Assembly (NCBI GenBank): GCA_030141605.1
Contig: JAQGDQ010000323.1
Location: forward strand, 1-64,000
Source of the DNA: Tubiluchus corallicola
Taxonomy: Eukaryota; Priapulida; Priapulimorpha; Priapulimorphida; Tubiluchidae
Length of the DNA stretch: 64,000 nt
Direction: 5' to 3'
Positions within the stretch are counted from its first letter, which is position 1; every line of letters starts with the position of its first letter. Of the stretch, positions 48,901 through 53,239 are shown piece by piece. The notes under the pieces are model-generated. The model saw only the letters and a list, made by a program, of their open reading frames with translations. It had not been told where the DNA came from and did not search any database. A program made the position numbers and the translations under genes.

Positions 48901-51250
48901 ACAGTGACGATTATAAAATACCAGGTGTCTAAAAAAGACAAACCTGCACGAAAATAAATAAAAATACTGCAACCTTGAACTATAGACAAAATGACAGACA
49001 TATATCCATGGCGTGCTGTAATGGTAAAGCTGGACTGTGAATGATTAATACAAGCTACCATTCAGATGTGTCCCAACAATTCAGATGTACTTGAATACAA
49101 ATTAAAAGTAGTGCAACCTTAAACCATAAACGTGTTCAAACTCATCCAGTGGTGCAAGGAGATTGTGAAAAAGACAAAATCAATATAAATACATTTTCCC
49201 TCCATGAGACACACGGTTGCGGCAGTATGGCAATGGAAACTGCCTAGAAACAGGTTTCCTAACAATCGTTCATCCATCTACTAACCTTACATGGTGTTGT
49301 CCAACTTTCTAGACATGCACCCACCTCTTGACGAACTACTGACATGAGACTTTCGATAAGGCAGACTCCTAATGTCCCACACAGTAGAAATGAGCCCCGG
49401 CTTTGCTTTTGCCTCGCTGTTGCTTTAGCATTCGAAACTTAATAACTTTGAATTAATAAATTCAAAACAATAAACCAAATACTGTACTGGGCGAGTGTTT
49501 TCCGTTGATAACAGAAAGAAGCAGAGCTATTTAGGCAGTGATGCAGGAGGAAAAATTGCCCATTTGACATCATGCAAAGCTGCACAGTGTAAAACATGAT
49601 TTATGGCTTCTGTATGTTGCACACACTGCTATGTGAGTAACAACATTCCTTTGTTAAATAATTAGCTGACTGACTGACTGAGTGAATAACGACTCAAAAT
49701 ACTGAAAGGCCAGCTCACCGAAAGAATGACTTGGCAACTAACGAACCTTATAATTTTTGTCGGGTTCAATCTGGTTGCGTGTTCACCTAACCATCTGTTT
49801 TTTGCGGCAGATCTCGAAAAAGAGTGATCATGACAACGGTGGGACAAGAGCTGTCTAGGGTTTTAATTAACGAGGTCAAAGGTCAGATTAAGGGTAACAA
49901 GGTCTTTGCACACCTCACAAAACCTAAACATTAAGGTCATGGAATGGTATAGCAATATGAGCATTTCTGAAGTTTACTTAAGTTGACCAATACTGTATGA
50001 CCATACGATTATGAGAGTGGTAAGATTGGAAAGAGCTTCTTTGTTGTACCTTCTTTATTGGTTAACTCTACCTCTACCCCTATTGTTTAACTCGACCTCT
50101 ACCGCTATTGTTTAACTCGACCTCTACCGCTATTGTTTAACTCTACCTCTACCGCTATTGTTTAACTCTACCTCTACCACTATTGTTTAACTCTACCTCT
50201 ACCACTATTGTTTAACTCTACCTCTACCACTATTGTTTAACTCTACCTCTACCGCTATTGTTTAACTCTACCTCTACCACTATTGTTTAACTCTACCTCT
50301 ACCACTATTGTTTAACTCTACCTCTACCTCTATTGTTTAACTCTACCTCTACCGCTATTGTTTAACTCTACCTCTACCGCTATTGTTTAACTCTACCTCT
50401 ACCGCTATTGTTTAACTCTACCTCTACCACTATTGTTTAACTCTACCTCTACCGCTATTGTTTAACTCTACCTCTACCACTATTGTTTAACTCTACCTCT
50501 ACCACTATTGTTTAACTCTACCTCTACCTCTATTGTTTAACTCTACCTCTACCGCTATTGTTTAACTCTACCTCTACCGCTATTGTTTAACTTTACCTCT
50601 ACCTCTATTGTTTAACTCTACCTCTACCGCTTTGTTTAACTCTACCTCTACTGCTATTGTTTAACTCTACCTCTACCATTATTGTTTAACTCTACCTCTA
50701 CCTCTATTGTTTAACTCTACCTCTACCGCTATTGTTTAACTCTACCTCTACTGCTATTGTTTAACTCTACCTCTACCTCTATTGTTTAACTCTACCTCTA
50801 CCGCTATTGTTTAACTCGACCTCTACCACTATTGTTTAACTCTACCTCTACCTCTATTGTTTAACTCTACCTCTACCGCTATTGTTTAACTCTACCTCTA
50901 CTGCTATTGTTTAACTCTACCTCTATCGCTATTGTTTAACTCTACCTCTACCCCTATTGGTTAACTTTACCTCTGTCTCTACCTCTACATATCTACTAGA
51001 AGAAGTATTTACTTTTACCCACCTACTTATTTACCTACTTACTAGAAGAAGCCTTTATTTTTACCTACCTACTTACTTCCGTACTAGAAGACTTGTCTAT
51101 TTATACAAAATACCCACCAGGCAAATGGTTTCCAATGTGATAAATTTTCTGCGTGTACTGCCCGTGCACGCCATGTTCATTGACATCCGGTCTGTTGACG
51201 ATGATTTCCACGCCACTTCCTTCACCCTTTGTCTCCTCTCTGCTCTTTTT
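12675..51250 (-). CDS. PITPNM: PITPNM/RdgB-type membrane-associated phosphatidylinositol transfer protein, 21 exons seen, 5' end missing
   Basis: Whole-gene entry; exons follow separately. Joined exons give 3498 nt (1165 residues plus TGA) with the phase maintained at every junction, which is strong internal proof. Visible residues about 1-230 are the PITP domain (motifs [31 protein letters not shown]). EFYDAQE at 331-337 is an FFAT motif for ER VAP proteins. About 395-560 is the conserved central region (VPCPFIC, LSPYSFD, GYDALC), about 594-783 the DDHD domain ([40 protein letters not shown]), and about 925-1085 LNS2 ([30 protein letters not shown]). Vertebrate PITPNM1 is about 1240 residues, so only a short N-terminal exon appears missing. 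Known family role: PI/PA exchange at ER-plasma membrane contacts and phosphoinositide resynthesis. Which vertebrate paralogue is nearest cannot be decided; an invertebrate would usually have one rdgB-like gene. Confidence 0.95.
12935..13713. mobile_element. Pogo/Tigger-like MITE with TA target duplication
   Basis: Left end CAGTTAAATTCTGCTAATAC; right end reads CAGTCGAATTCCGGTAATAC on the opposite strand: 20-bp imperfect terminal inverted repeats. Both ends are flanked by TA (12933-12934, 13714-13715). 779 bp, no transposase frame. It lies in the last intron and carries a CT microsatellite (13174-13292). Confidence 0.7.
13174..13292. repeat. CT microsatellite
   Basis: (CT)n with CCCTCC interruptions inside the MITE above. 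Confidence 0.93.
13744..13790. repeat. (TA)n microsatellite
   Basis: About 20 TA units in the last PITPNM intron. Confidence 0.95.
13876..14043 (-). CDS. PITPNM: PITPNM visible exon 20 (LNS2 end, basic tail)
   Basis: Residues 1065-1120. Acceptor CTTTCAG, then [13 protein letters not shown], the end of LNS2, and a Lys/Arg-rich tail ([11 protein letters not shown]) that could aid binding to acidic membranes (inference). Donor CAG|GTACAA. 168 nt. The tract read in another frame as [11 protein letters not shown] is a shadow. Confidence 0.93.
14185..14260 (-). mobile_element. tRNA-like SINE head relic
   Basis: Minus strand shows GTGTGGTATAGTGGTCTTGG (A-box-like) and, further on, ATGGTTCAACTCC (B-box-like), with about tRNA spacing. 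It lies between PITPNM exons 19 and 20. Confidence 0.45.
14443..14571 (-). CDS. PITPNM: PITPNM visible exon 19 (LNS2)
   Basis: Residues 1022-1064. Acceptor TGTCTTACAG, then [20 protein letters not shown] and [11 protein letters not shown], matching VAGYGSPKDVAVY and the IVGR strand. Donor ACG|GTAAGC. 129 nt. Confidence 0.94.
15285..17058. repeat. 37-bp tandem array, about 48 copies
   Basis: Unit: GGTTTAAGCTGGGGTAACAT followed by ACTTTATACTTTTAAAT. Copies are very uniform; recurrent variants are AAGCCTGG (+1 bp), AACCTGGGG, TTACACTTTT and CTTTAAATGG with one T run shortened. It fills most of the PITPNM intron between exons 18 and 19 and stops about 120 bp from exon 18. There are no unique spacers, so it is not CRISPR-like. 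Confidence 0.97.
17178..17390 (-). CDS. PITPNM: PITPNM visible exon 18 (LNS2 core)
   Basis: Residues 951-1021. Acceptor ACATTCCAG, then [58 protein letters not shown]. The best conserved stretch in the window. Donor GAG|GTTTGC is weak, but the phase matches. About 120 bp past the donor the intron becomes the 37-bp tandem array. Confidence 0.97.
17769..18439. mobile_element. Pogo/Tigger-like MITE with TA target duplication
   Basis: Ends CAGTAAGTCCTCGC and its inverse GCGAGGACTTACTG are exact over 14 bp, continuing ATAATGAC/GTCGTTAA imperfectly. TA flanks both ends. 671 bp, non-coding, in the intron between exons 17 and 18. Confidence 0.85.
18961..19081 (-). CDS. PITPNM: PITPNM visible exon 17 (start of LNS2)
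   Basis: Residues 910-950. Acceptor TTTCTAAAG, then [20 protein letters not shown] and [20 protein letters not shown]. Lipins carry the catalytic DxDGT; here, as in all PITPNM proteins, the first Asp is Ser (SIDGS), so LNS2 should bind phosphatidic acid rather than dephosphorylate it (family knowledge). Donor AAG|GTAGGG. 121 nt. Confidence 0.93.
19236..19620 (+). mobile_element. Dispersed repeat family B (MITE-like), copy 1
   Basis: About 385 bp from AGGCGTTTTCACATTCCAGC to CACTGTGAAAAGGCT, near-inverse ends. Internal blocks GATGATGATCGTGAAAAGGT, TTAAGTGTACCAGACAA and ACACGTCACGTGACGTTG recur at 22498, 36533, 54046 and 54515. Confidence 0.75.
19698..19915 (+). repeat. Dispersed repeat family C, copy 1 (3' half)
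   Basis: Contains GTCAGTGGTGCATACTGGGA, a TTTCACCAGGTGGTGCAAAC block, CAATATAACT and a final TTCTTCCCCTTTA, shared with the copies at 21360, 27030, 34560-35540, 55074 and 62660. Confidence 0.75.
20208..20356 (-). CDS. PITPNM: PITPNM visible exon 16
   Basis: Residues 861-909. Acceptor GCCAACAG, then [33 protein letters not shown] and [10 protein letters not shown], a beta-rich region between DDHD and LNS2. Donor GTGAG|GTAAAA. 149 nt, ends in phase 2. Confidence 0.94.
20520..20770 (+). repeat. Dispersed repeat family D, partial copy
   Basis: ATGGAAAGTCATGATCTGCT...GAAATTTCTATATAACTG...AAGTGACAGTAGTAAAATAA aligns with 41690-41890. In the intron between exons 15 and 16; a CT-rich stretch (20475-20533) precedes it. 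Confidence 0.55.
21134..21250 (-). CDS. PITPNM: PITPNM visible exon 15
   Basis: Residues 822-860. Acceptor TTTCACGTAG, then [12 protein letters not shown] and [17 protein letters not shown], near identical to the family's [17 protein letters not shown]. Donor AAG|GTACGA. 117 nt. Confidence 0.95.
21360..21670 (+). repeat. Dispersed repeat family C, copy 2
   Basis: Includes AGTGGTGCACACTGGGATGG, ATTTTACCAAGTGGCACAAG, CTTTGTATGTAGAGTTCTTT and TTCCCCTTTA. Intron between exons 14 and 15. Confidence 0.8.
22338..22451 (-). CDS. PITPNM: PITPNM visible exon 14
   Basis: Residues 784-821. Acceptor TTGTTACAG, a variable Asn/Ser/Asp stretch, then [16 protein letters not shown], matching the FPREKWQRKRTQVKI block after the DDHD domain. 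Donor AAA|GTAAGC. 114 nt. Confidence 0.93.
22498..22808 (-). mobile_element. Dispersed repeat family B, copy 2 (truncated)
   Basis: Minus-orientation copy from CAGTTCCAGTGATTGATGAT to CAACGCGTTGCTGTGG; the terminal part beyond that is missing. Sits 47 bp upstream of PITPNM exon 14. Confidence 0.75.
23051..23199 (-). CDS. PITPNM: PITPNM visible exon 13 (end of DDHD)
   Basis: Residues 734-783. Acceptor TTTTCTAG, then [39 protein letters not shown] and RQ. The His and Asp in HASYWESCD are the H and D of the DDHD signature. Donor CAG|GTGAGT. 149 nt, ends in phase 0. Confidence 0.95.
23555..24045 (-). repeat. Tandem unit with internal (GAATA)n pentanucleotide tracts
   Basis: Four units of about 115-140 bp, each with CACAATTTGAAACAGAC, TAGCAATGTTAGAATAGAAT, a variable (GAATA/GAATG)n tract and TTTTTTACTTGGATAC. 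Intron between exons 12 and 13. The ACTTGGATAC edge is shared with the TAAGG array near 29390. Confidence 0.85.
24583..24735 (-). CDS. PITPNM: PITPNM visible exon 12 (Ser-rich insert in DDHD)
   Basis: Residues 683-733. Acceptor TTCTTGCAG, then [17 protein letters not shown] and a Ser/Thr-rich segment [14 protein letters not shown] that parallels the variable insert in vertebrate PITPNM. Likely disordered and a possible phosphorylation region (inference). Donor GAAA|GTGAGT. 153 nt. Confidence 0.88.
25408..25578 (-). CDS. PITPNM: PITPNM visible exon 11 (DDHD domain)
   Basis: Residues 626-682. Acceptor TTATTTAG, then [25 protein letters not shown], and [16 protein letters not shown] holds conserved DDHD-domain residues. 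Donor CTAG|GTGAGT. 171 nt. Confidence 0.95.
25741..25836 (-). mobile_element. SINE tail fragment
   Basis: TTAATGATGTTACAAAACCA...TTAAATTTTGATACTAAGAC...GTGAAAAAGTTGG is the inverse of the tail found after tRNA-like heads at 26640, 48300 and 59600. No tRNA head remains. Confidence 0.6.
26568..26712 (+). mobile_element. tRNA-derived SINE, complete head and tail
   Basis: Head ACGGTGGCTGAGTGGTTAAA (A-box) and CCGGTTCAAATCC (B-box), most like a Ser/Leu-type tRNA with a longer variable region. The shared tail follows: TTTTTTCACATTTGCCGTCT, AAATTTAATCAATCGTGGGA. The overlapping minus ORFs at 26407-26680 are artefacts. Confidence 0.75.
26799..26893 (-). CDS. PITPNM: PITPNM visible exon 10 (start of DDHD domain)
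   Basis: Residues 594-625. Acceptor TGTTTCAG, then [23 protein letters not shown], the opening of the DDHD domain. Donor ACCG|GTAAAC. 95 nt. The overlapping frame reading [10 protein letters not shown] is a shadow. Confidence 0.92.
27030..27490 (+). repeat. Dispersed repeat family C, copy 3 (long)
   Basis: Starts near TGTCTTATTGCGCACAGAGC and runs through GATGCAGCCATTTTGACGGT, CCAGTGGTGCATGCTGGGAT and TTTACCAAGTGAAACGAAC to AAAATTCCCTTTTAACGG. Intron between exons 9 and 10. Confidence 0.8.
28165..28530 (+). pseudogene. LINE reverse transcriptase fragment (palm domain)
   Basis: An open frame reads [40 protein letters not shown] (motif A), [14 protein letters not shown], then [20 protein letters not shown] (GxxQG block) and a stop before any YxDD motif. 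This order is diagnostic of non-LTR retrotransposon RTs. Truncated on both sides, so inactive. In-frame TTG rather than ATG opens the longest frame, so no start is implied. Confidence 0.85.
28898..29390. repeat. (TAAGG)n pentanucleotide array
   Basis: About 90 copies of AAGGT with GCAAGG and GATAAGG variants and a duplicated CTAGAGTGTAATAAG block. Ends beside TTTTTTACTTGGATAC, the same edge as the GAATA tracts near 23.6-24.0 kb. Tyr/Leu/Pro-rich minus ORFs here are artefacts. Confidence 0.93.
29516..30152. mobile_element. hAT-type non-autonomous element with 8-bp target duplication
   Basis: Terminal repeats CAGTGGTTCCCAACC and GGTTGGGAACCACTG are exact 15-bp inverses. Flanks are the identical 8 bp CGCTAGTA (29508-29515 and 30153-30160), the hAT signature. 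GTACCCC blocks repeat just inside both ends. 637 bp, no transposase frame; it needs a transposase from elsewhere. Confidence 0.95.
30585..30660 (+). mobile_element. tRNA-like SINE head
   Basis: TCATATGGTAAAGAGATGAC followed by TGGGTTCAAGTCCTGGCTGA (B-box). No shared tail was recognised. Confidence 0.45.
30798..30952 (-). CDS. PITPNM: PITPNM visible exon 9 (GDATG motif, variable linker)
   Basis: Residues 543-593. Acceptor TAATTACAG, then [18 protein letters not shown]. In catalytic DDHD lipases this position holds GxSxG; here, as in other PITPNM proteins, Asp replaces the nucleophile Ser, so hydrolase activity is not expected. A polar, Gln/Glu-rich linker follows. The 3' boundary is inferred: only CAA|GTCGTC gives the phase needed by the next exon, and it is a weak donor. 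An unseen extra exon is possible. Confidence 0.82.
31262..31340 (-). pseudogene. Small reverse transcriptase relic
   Basis: Minus strand reads [20 protein letters not shown] followed by LL, a stop and IY, matching the GVPQGSxLGPLLFLLYxND block of non-LTR RTs. Under 80 bp are recognisable. Intron between exons 8 and 9. Confidence 0.65.
31945..32090 (+). mobile_element. SINE copy (partial head, full tail)
   Basis: CACTGGTTCAATTCCAGGGT (B-box) then AACTTTCTCAGATTTTCTGT and AAAATACAATTAACTGGGGA: the tail seen at 26640 and 48430. Confidence 0.65.
32654..33201. mobile_element. Candidate hAT-like MITE
   Basis: Ends TAGTGTTGTTAA and TTAACAACGCTA are inverses with one mismatch, followed inside by ATCG/CGAT-rich sequence, a known hAT-end style. 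No exact 8-bp flanking duplication was found, so boundaries are tentative. Confidence 0.5.
34212..34393. mobile_element. Small MITE related to the 42.3-kb element
   Basis: TGACATGTTCAGATTAGTGA...GAGTTTTC and the inverse end GAAAACTCGTTAGTCTGAAG...AACGTGCCA; internal ACTGTCAGAG/TTGCTGC and GTGTGAACAGC motifs match 42297-42602. Confidence 0.55.
34560..35540 (-). repeat. Dispersed repeat family C, copy 4, split by a MITE
   Basis: Minus-orientation family C sequence occupies 34560-34645 and resumes at 35126 (AGCATTACGCTATCC, ATGTGTACCACTGATTCACC, TTAAAATGGATG). The 480 bp between are a pogo-like MITE. Confidence 0.75.
34646..35125. mobile_element. Pogo/Tigger-like MITE nested in repeat family C
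   Basis: Left end CAGTCACACCTCTGTTTTCG; right end on the other strand CAGTCATACCTCCGTTTTCG: 20-bp inverted repeats with two mismatches. TA on both sides (34644-34645, 35126-35127). 480 bp. The small ORFs inside are chance frames. Confidence 0.88.
35718..35922 (-). CDS. PITPNM: PITPNM visible exon 8 (central region)
   Basis: Residues 474-542. Acceptor TTTCTCTAG, then [40 protein letters not shown] and EGAGFSGQ, all close to family blocks. Donor CAA|GTAAGT. 205 nt; ends in phase 0. The intron before it is only about 205 bp, the shortest in the gene. Confidence 0.95.
36128..36272 (-). CDS. PITPNM: PITPNM visible exon 7 (central region)
   Basis: Residues 426-473. Acceptor GTTACAG, then [37 protein letters not shown] and AKPLSMLS, matching the conserved VPCPxIC block. 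Donor CTAG|GTAAGT is close to consensus. 145 nt; phase shifts to 2. Confidence 0.93.
36370..36485 (+). mobile_element. SINE fragment
   Basis: TACTGGTTCAAATATGGCTC (B-box) followed by a diverged tail ending TTACATCATTAATAA. Intron between exons 6 and 7. Confidence 0.5.
36533..36920 (+). mobile_element. Dispersed repeat family B, copy 3
   Basis: From AAGCCCTTTCACAATTCCAG to CTACGAAAAGGCTT; ends are imperfect inverses. Closest in length to the 19.2-kb copy. Confidence 0.78.
37479..37523 (-). CDS. PITPNM: Candidate 45-bp in-frame cassette exon of PITPNM
   Basis: A 45-nt open segment between a plausible acceptor (pyrimidine-rich CTTTCTCTTGAAG) and donor AAAG|GTGCCG. It has the same phase on both sides as the intron it sits in, so it could be included or skipped without breaking the frame. 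It would add [15 protein letters not shown] after TDQ. Against it: joining exons 6 and 7 directly already gives a family-like sequence, and a short open phase-matched segment can occur by chance. Confidence 0.3.
37879..38037 (-). CDS. PITPNM: PITPNM visible exon 6 (central region)
   Basis: Residues 373-425. Acceptor TTTTTTAG, then a low-conservation stretch and [20 protein letters not shown], matching the family's VHALFLILHSGNILD-type beta strand. Donor CAAG|GTAATC. 159 nt. The next certain exon is visible exon 7; a 45-bp candidate exon lies between. Confidence 0.92.
38292..38372. repeat. CAT-type trinucleotide array
   Basis: Imperfect (ATC)n in the intron between exons 5 and 6. Confidence 0.85.
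38701..38808 (-). CDS. PITPNM: PITPNM visible exon 5 (FFAT end and WNS motif)
   Basis: Residues 337-372. Acceptor CTTACAG; the split codon gives the Glu that completes [21 protein letters not shown] then matches the conserved KWNSND-like block that follows FFAT in PITPNM proteins. Donor AAAG|GTAGGC. 108 nt. Confidence 0.88.
38945..39545. repeat. 77-bp tandem array, about 7.5 copies
   Basis: Unit includes TTTCAAAAGATGAATAAAAT, TTATTCATTTACTGG, the palindrome GCACATGTGC and ATACACAGCAGTTATTCG. The first copies are longer and carry GATGATGATAAA. Intron between exons 4 and 5. Confidence 0.95.
40100..40230. mobile_element. Possible hAT end fragment
   Basis: ATCGTATCGCCAAATTTGTA then TCGTTTTTAACATCCCTA resembles an inverted hAT-like end. 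The partner end was not found. Confidence 0.3.
40431..40865 (-). CDS. PITPNM: PITPNM visible exon 4 (end of PITP domain, linker, FFAT start)
   Basis: Residues 192-336. Acceptor TTTCAG, then [19 protein letters not shown], the signature C-terminal helix of RdgB-type PITP domains. A variable linker rich in Asn, Ser, Gly and Asp follows, then the acidic run [16 protein letters not shown]. Donor CAAG|GTGTGT. The acidic tract before EFYDAQ is what FFAT motifs normally carry and suggests phospho-tuned VAP binding (inference). 435 nt, phase kept. Confidence 0.94.
41370..41890 (+). repeat. Dispersed repeat family D, copy 1
   Basis: Starts GAGAGGCCAAGCCTTCTGAG; internal GTTCGTGGAAAATGTTAAAA, CACTTCACGCTTGGGC, AATGCCCATTCTTCTTGC; shared with 55796-56150 and 60115-60720. 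It retains AAAGGATTTAGTA uninterrupted, the empty form of the 60186 insertion site. Confidence 0.78.
41933..42169 (-). CDS. PITPNM: PITPNM visible exon 3 (PITP domain)
   Basis: Residues 113-191. Acceptor ACGTAG, then [39 protein letters not shown] and IERFIHDI. The YW of EFRYWGMQ corresponds to the membrane-inserting Trp pair of class I PITPs. Donor ATAG|GTGCGT. 237 nt, phase kept. Confidence 0.94.
42297..42602. mobile_element. MITE with TGGCACATTCA ends
   Basis: TGGCACATTCACACTAGCAA and the inverse TTGCTATTCTGAATGTGCCA; AAGTTTTCT/AGAAAACTT follow inside. Internal GTAACTCGC/GCGAGTTAC-like blocks repeat. No flanking duplication is evident. Confidence 0.65.
42886..42922. repeat. (TA)n microsatellite
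   Basis: About 18 TA units immediately before the GC-rich island. Confidence 0.95.
42926..43410. other. GC- and CpG-rich island of unknown origin
   Basis: Composition changes sharply from the AT-rich intron: many CG dinucleotides, a run of 10 G (43046-43055), AAAAATGGCCATTTTTCGGC with nested palindromes, and GGGCCAGGGCGCCCCGC. Frames are short and not protein-like. It is far (over 700 bp) from any exon, so it is not a promoter of this gene by position. An inserted repeat is the simplest idea. Confidence 0.6.
43786..43812. repeat. (CAT)n microsatellite
   Basis: CATCATCATCATCATCAACA tract leading into the GGTGT array. Confidence 0.9.
43820..44685. repeat. GGTGT-based higher-order satellite
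   Basis: About 870 bp almost without C on the plus strand, built from GTGGTGTGGTG units with recurrent blocks GATGTGGTGGAGTGGTATGG, GTGCAGTG and GTGGGTGG arranged in longer repeats. Both strands give long ORFs (His/Thr/Pro on minus, Val/Trp/Cys/Gly on plus) that are artefacts. Confidence 0.95.
44750..44825 (+). mobile_element. tRNA-like SINE head
   Basis: GACAAGTCACAACAGTCGCT (A-box weak) and CCCTGGTTCAAATCCTGGCT (B-box), then CAAGATTTTCACATGTCC. Directly follows the GGTGT array. Confidence 0.5.
45075..45118 (-). mobile_element. tRNA-like B-box fragment
   Basis: Minus strand GTTGGTTCAAATCCAGGTTC, a few bases beyond the donor of exon 2's intron side. Probably a SINE remnant. Confidence 0.4.
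45154..45357 (-). CDS. PITPNM: PITPNM visible exon 2 (PITP domain)
   Basis: Residues 45-112. Acceptor TTGTTTAG precedes [17 protein letters not shown]; then [19 protein letters not shown], the conserved lipid-cavity part of the PITP fold. Donor ATAG|GTAATAAC. Length 204 nt keeps phase 1. The open frame runs on past the donor, but those residues do not resemble the family and the phase match to the next exon fixes the junction. Confidence 0.94.
46465..46668 (+). mobile_element. Probable LINE 3' UTR with (TAATC)n tail
   Basis: A T-rich non-coding stretch ending GAAAAATAAATTGCTAATCT and AATCTAAT repeats, the usual 3' end of truncated non-LTR elements. No coding part remains. Confidence 0.5.
47195..47600. 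repeat. About 73-bp tandem array
   Basis: Five to six copies with CCCCTGTCTGCCTACCTAAC, CTGCTTATGTGCTTAACTAC and CTACTTACCTGACTGCTTAC. The Leu/Tyr/Thr-rich plus ORF is an artefact. Intron between exons 1 and 2. Confidence 0.93.
47600..47925. repeat. TACC/CTAC tetranucleotide-rich tract
   Basis: Degenerate CTACCTAC and TTACCTAC continuing from the 73-bp array, probably its origin. Confidence 0.8.
48222..48480. mobile_element. Two SINEs head to head
   Basis: A minus copy (tail TTAATAAAGTTGCAAAACCA..., head GGATTTGAACCAGGGACTTT) meets a plus copy (CCAGTTCAAACCCAGC..., tail AAAATTTAATTAATTGTGG). Both outer ends read CATTAATA, so the whole is a diverged palindrome of about 258 bp. Confidence 0.7.
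48850..49135. repeat. Diverged tandem duplication of about 134 bp
   Basis: AGTGACAGACATGTCTCCAA...GGCGTGCTGTACCTG and AATGACAGACATATATCCAT...GGCGTGCTGTAATGG recur at the same spacing as CTGCAACCTTGAACTATAGA and GTGCAACCTTAAACCATAAA. Confidence 0.8.
50051..50985. repeat. 25-bp minisatellite, about 36 copies
   Basis: Unit TTTAACTCTACCTCTACCGC plus TATTG; the GC doublet at one site varies as CGC, CAC, CTC, TGC. Fairly uniform, so recently amplified. It ends about 130 bp from PITPNM visible exon 1 and within its intron. Confidence 0.96.
51118..51250 (-). CDS. PITPNM: PITPNM visible exon 1 (start of PITP domain)
   Basis: Visible residues 1-44. It opens after a polypyrimidine tract and CAG, in frame with KKSREET, then GEGSGVEI and [16 protein letters not shown], the second exon of the PITP fold in this family. 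Donor is G|GTGGGT, and the split codon makes Gly with the next exon, giving PGWFRA. The residues before it, with the start Met, should be on an upstream exon that I could not find between 51251 and 64000. Confidence 0.92.
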
Positions 51251-51559
51251 CTGAAAAAAAAGAATAAAAATCTCAGAATTTACAAAGGTACCAGTGCTAC
51301 CACAACCATTCACCATCAAAAGGTCTTGTTGTGGAGTACTGACTTTGTCAACAGACTACTCTAACTTAGTGATTTTGTTATTTTTTACAATCTTCCTAAT
51401 CTGCTAGACGAGGTTGAATGTGTTTATGGTTAAAAGATCGATAATTTAACTTCAAGTAGGTCTGACTTTTTTGGGACACCTGGTATTTTGTCTTCTGTAG
51501 AGTTGGCAAAACGACAGGTAGTTGCGACTTAGCTAAAAGTTGGCAAGCAACCTTGAAGT

Positions 51560-51860
51560 AAACTGAGTGGACTCACTGATAGATGGATCAGTGGATGGTG
51601 CATGTGACGGAGATGGCTGGATGGTTACATTGAAGGGAGCATGGATGGTGGCTTGATTGAAAGGGATGGAACGATAGACGATGTGACGGAAATGGATGAA
51701 AGGAAATGGATGATAGTGGCTGTGGTGGAAATAGATGGAAAGGCGATGGTTGTGACTGATATGGATGGTGTTGGCGTTAATACTGGACGGATATATGGCG
51801 GTTGTGATGGAAGTGGACGATGATGGTCGTGGTTTTGGATGGATATACTGATAGATGAAT
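51560..51860. repeat. GATGG-rich degenerate tract
   Basis: Imperfect ATGGATGG/GATGGTG repetition. Minus ORFs (Ser/Thr/Pro/His-rich, 51533-51913) arise from it. Confidence 0.75.
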
Positions 51861-52199
51861 GCATAAGAGGATGTTTTTACGAAGTTATTGCTAAGAAACC
51901 CGTCTACTGGCACAGAGTTAATTCCTATAGAAAAACAGCATTGTCTCTACAGGACTGTGACCACAAGATGACCAAGTGTTTACTTTTATAATGGTATCCG
52001 AAGTCCCTTATTCAGAGCACAACAATAATAAATCAATGTCAACCTCTTCTATGCACAAGGCATATCCTACCTATCACCCACCTAAGTTTGCCTTGGAAAG
52101 GCTCTGCTTAACTATGATATATGATACCCTTGCTCAATGTCACTTAATCCCCCAACCACATGAATCACTGAGAAATATTAAAACACCGAAAATCCATTA

Positions 52200-52880
52200 A
52201 AATATTCAGCAGAACGAACCAGAAAAACATAAATTGATCTAAATTACCTCGCGTGGTTTTAATGGCAGTTTGAACGCAAGAAGCCGCCTCAATTAGTTAC
52301 ATAGCTAATATAATTAGATGGTGAGACGTGGCAGGAGGTGGTGGCAGACCTTAAGGGGGTGTCCAGAACCATACTTTCAAAAATATTATTAAATTTGCTA
52401 CTTAATAACACTTCAACGACATCAAAACCTTTTAAGCATGGAACATTTTCCGCTAGTCAAAAAACAATCTAAAAACAGAGGTGGCAAAAGTGATGGCCCT
52501 CAGCTGCTGTTTTCATCTCGCCCTCCTAATTTCGCGTAAGATCTACCCCGATTGAGAATCCAAGGTTGGTTTAATTTCAATGCATGGTAGTAAATTTCCG
52601 CAAAGGTTTATGTAGACAGTAAAACCATCATAGAGGCATAAAAACTCAATTTAATCAGTCTGAACTTTACACGGAAAATCTTTTACTTCTCCAAGTTTTT
52701 AATGCATAACAATAATTCATGAAAGGTGCGACATCTAGCGAAAAACTTGAAGAATTATGTTGAAAATAAAATGCAAGAAAGCTATTAGAACTTCGCGAGA
52801 AAAAATTTGCTACATGCCCAGGAAAGTTTTGTATAAGACATCGTAATGAATGCTCAGGTAGTCGCAGCTACATCAGTGAT
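52200..52880. other. No feature identified
   Basis: Upstream side of the visible gene; no exon 1 candidate and no repeat ends recognised. Confidence 0.4.
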
Positions 52881-52914
52881 GCAATGAGTACCTCGGTATT
52901 AAGAATAGGAAAAA

Positions 52915-53225
52915 TGTATGGAATATCACTACTTCTATGGATGATCACTATTTCTATGGAAATCACTACTTCTATAAAAGATCACCGCTTCTATGAAAGA
53001 ATTCTACATCTAAGGAAGATCATTTCTTCTATGGAAGACTCCTATTTATATGGAAGTTCTATGGAAGACTCCTATTTATATGGAAGATCACTACTTCTAT
53101 GGCAGATCACTGCTTCTATAGAAGAGTTCTACTCCTAAGGAAGAGCATTACTTCTACGGAACATCACTACTTTTACGGAAGATCACTACTACTATGAAAG
53201 ACCTCTACTTCTATGGAAAATGCGC
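52915..53225. repeat. Degenerate 18-20-bp minisatellite
   Basis: Repeated CTACTTCTATGGAAGATCAC variants, about 15 copies, with TCCTATTTATATGGAAG duplicated. Confidence 0.85.
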
Positions 53226-53239
53226 CCAAGAAGACTCCT

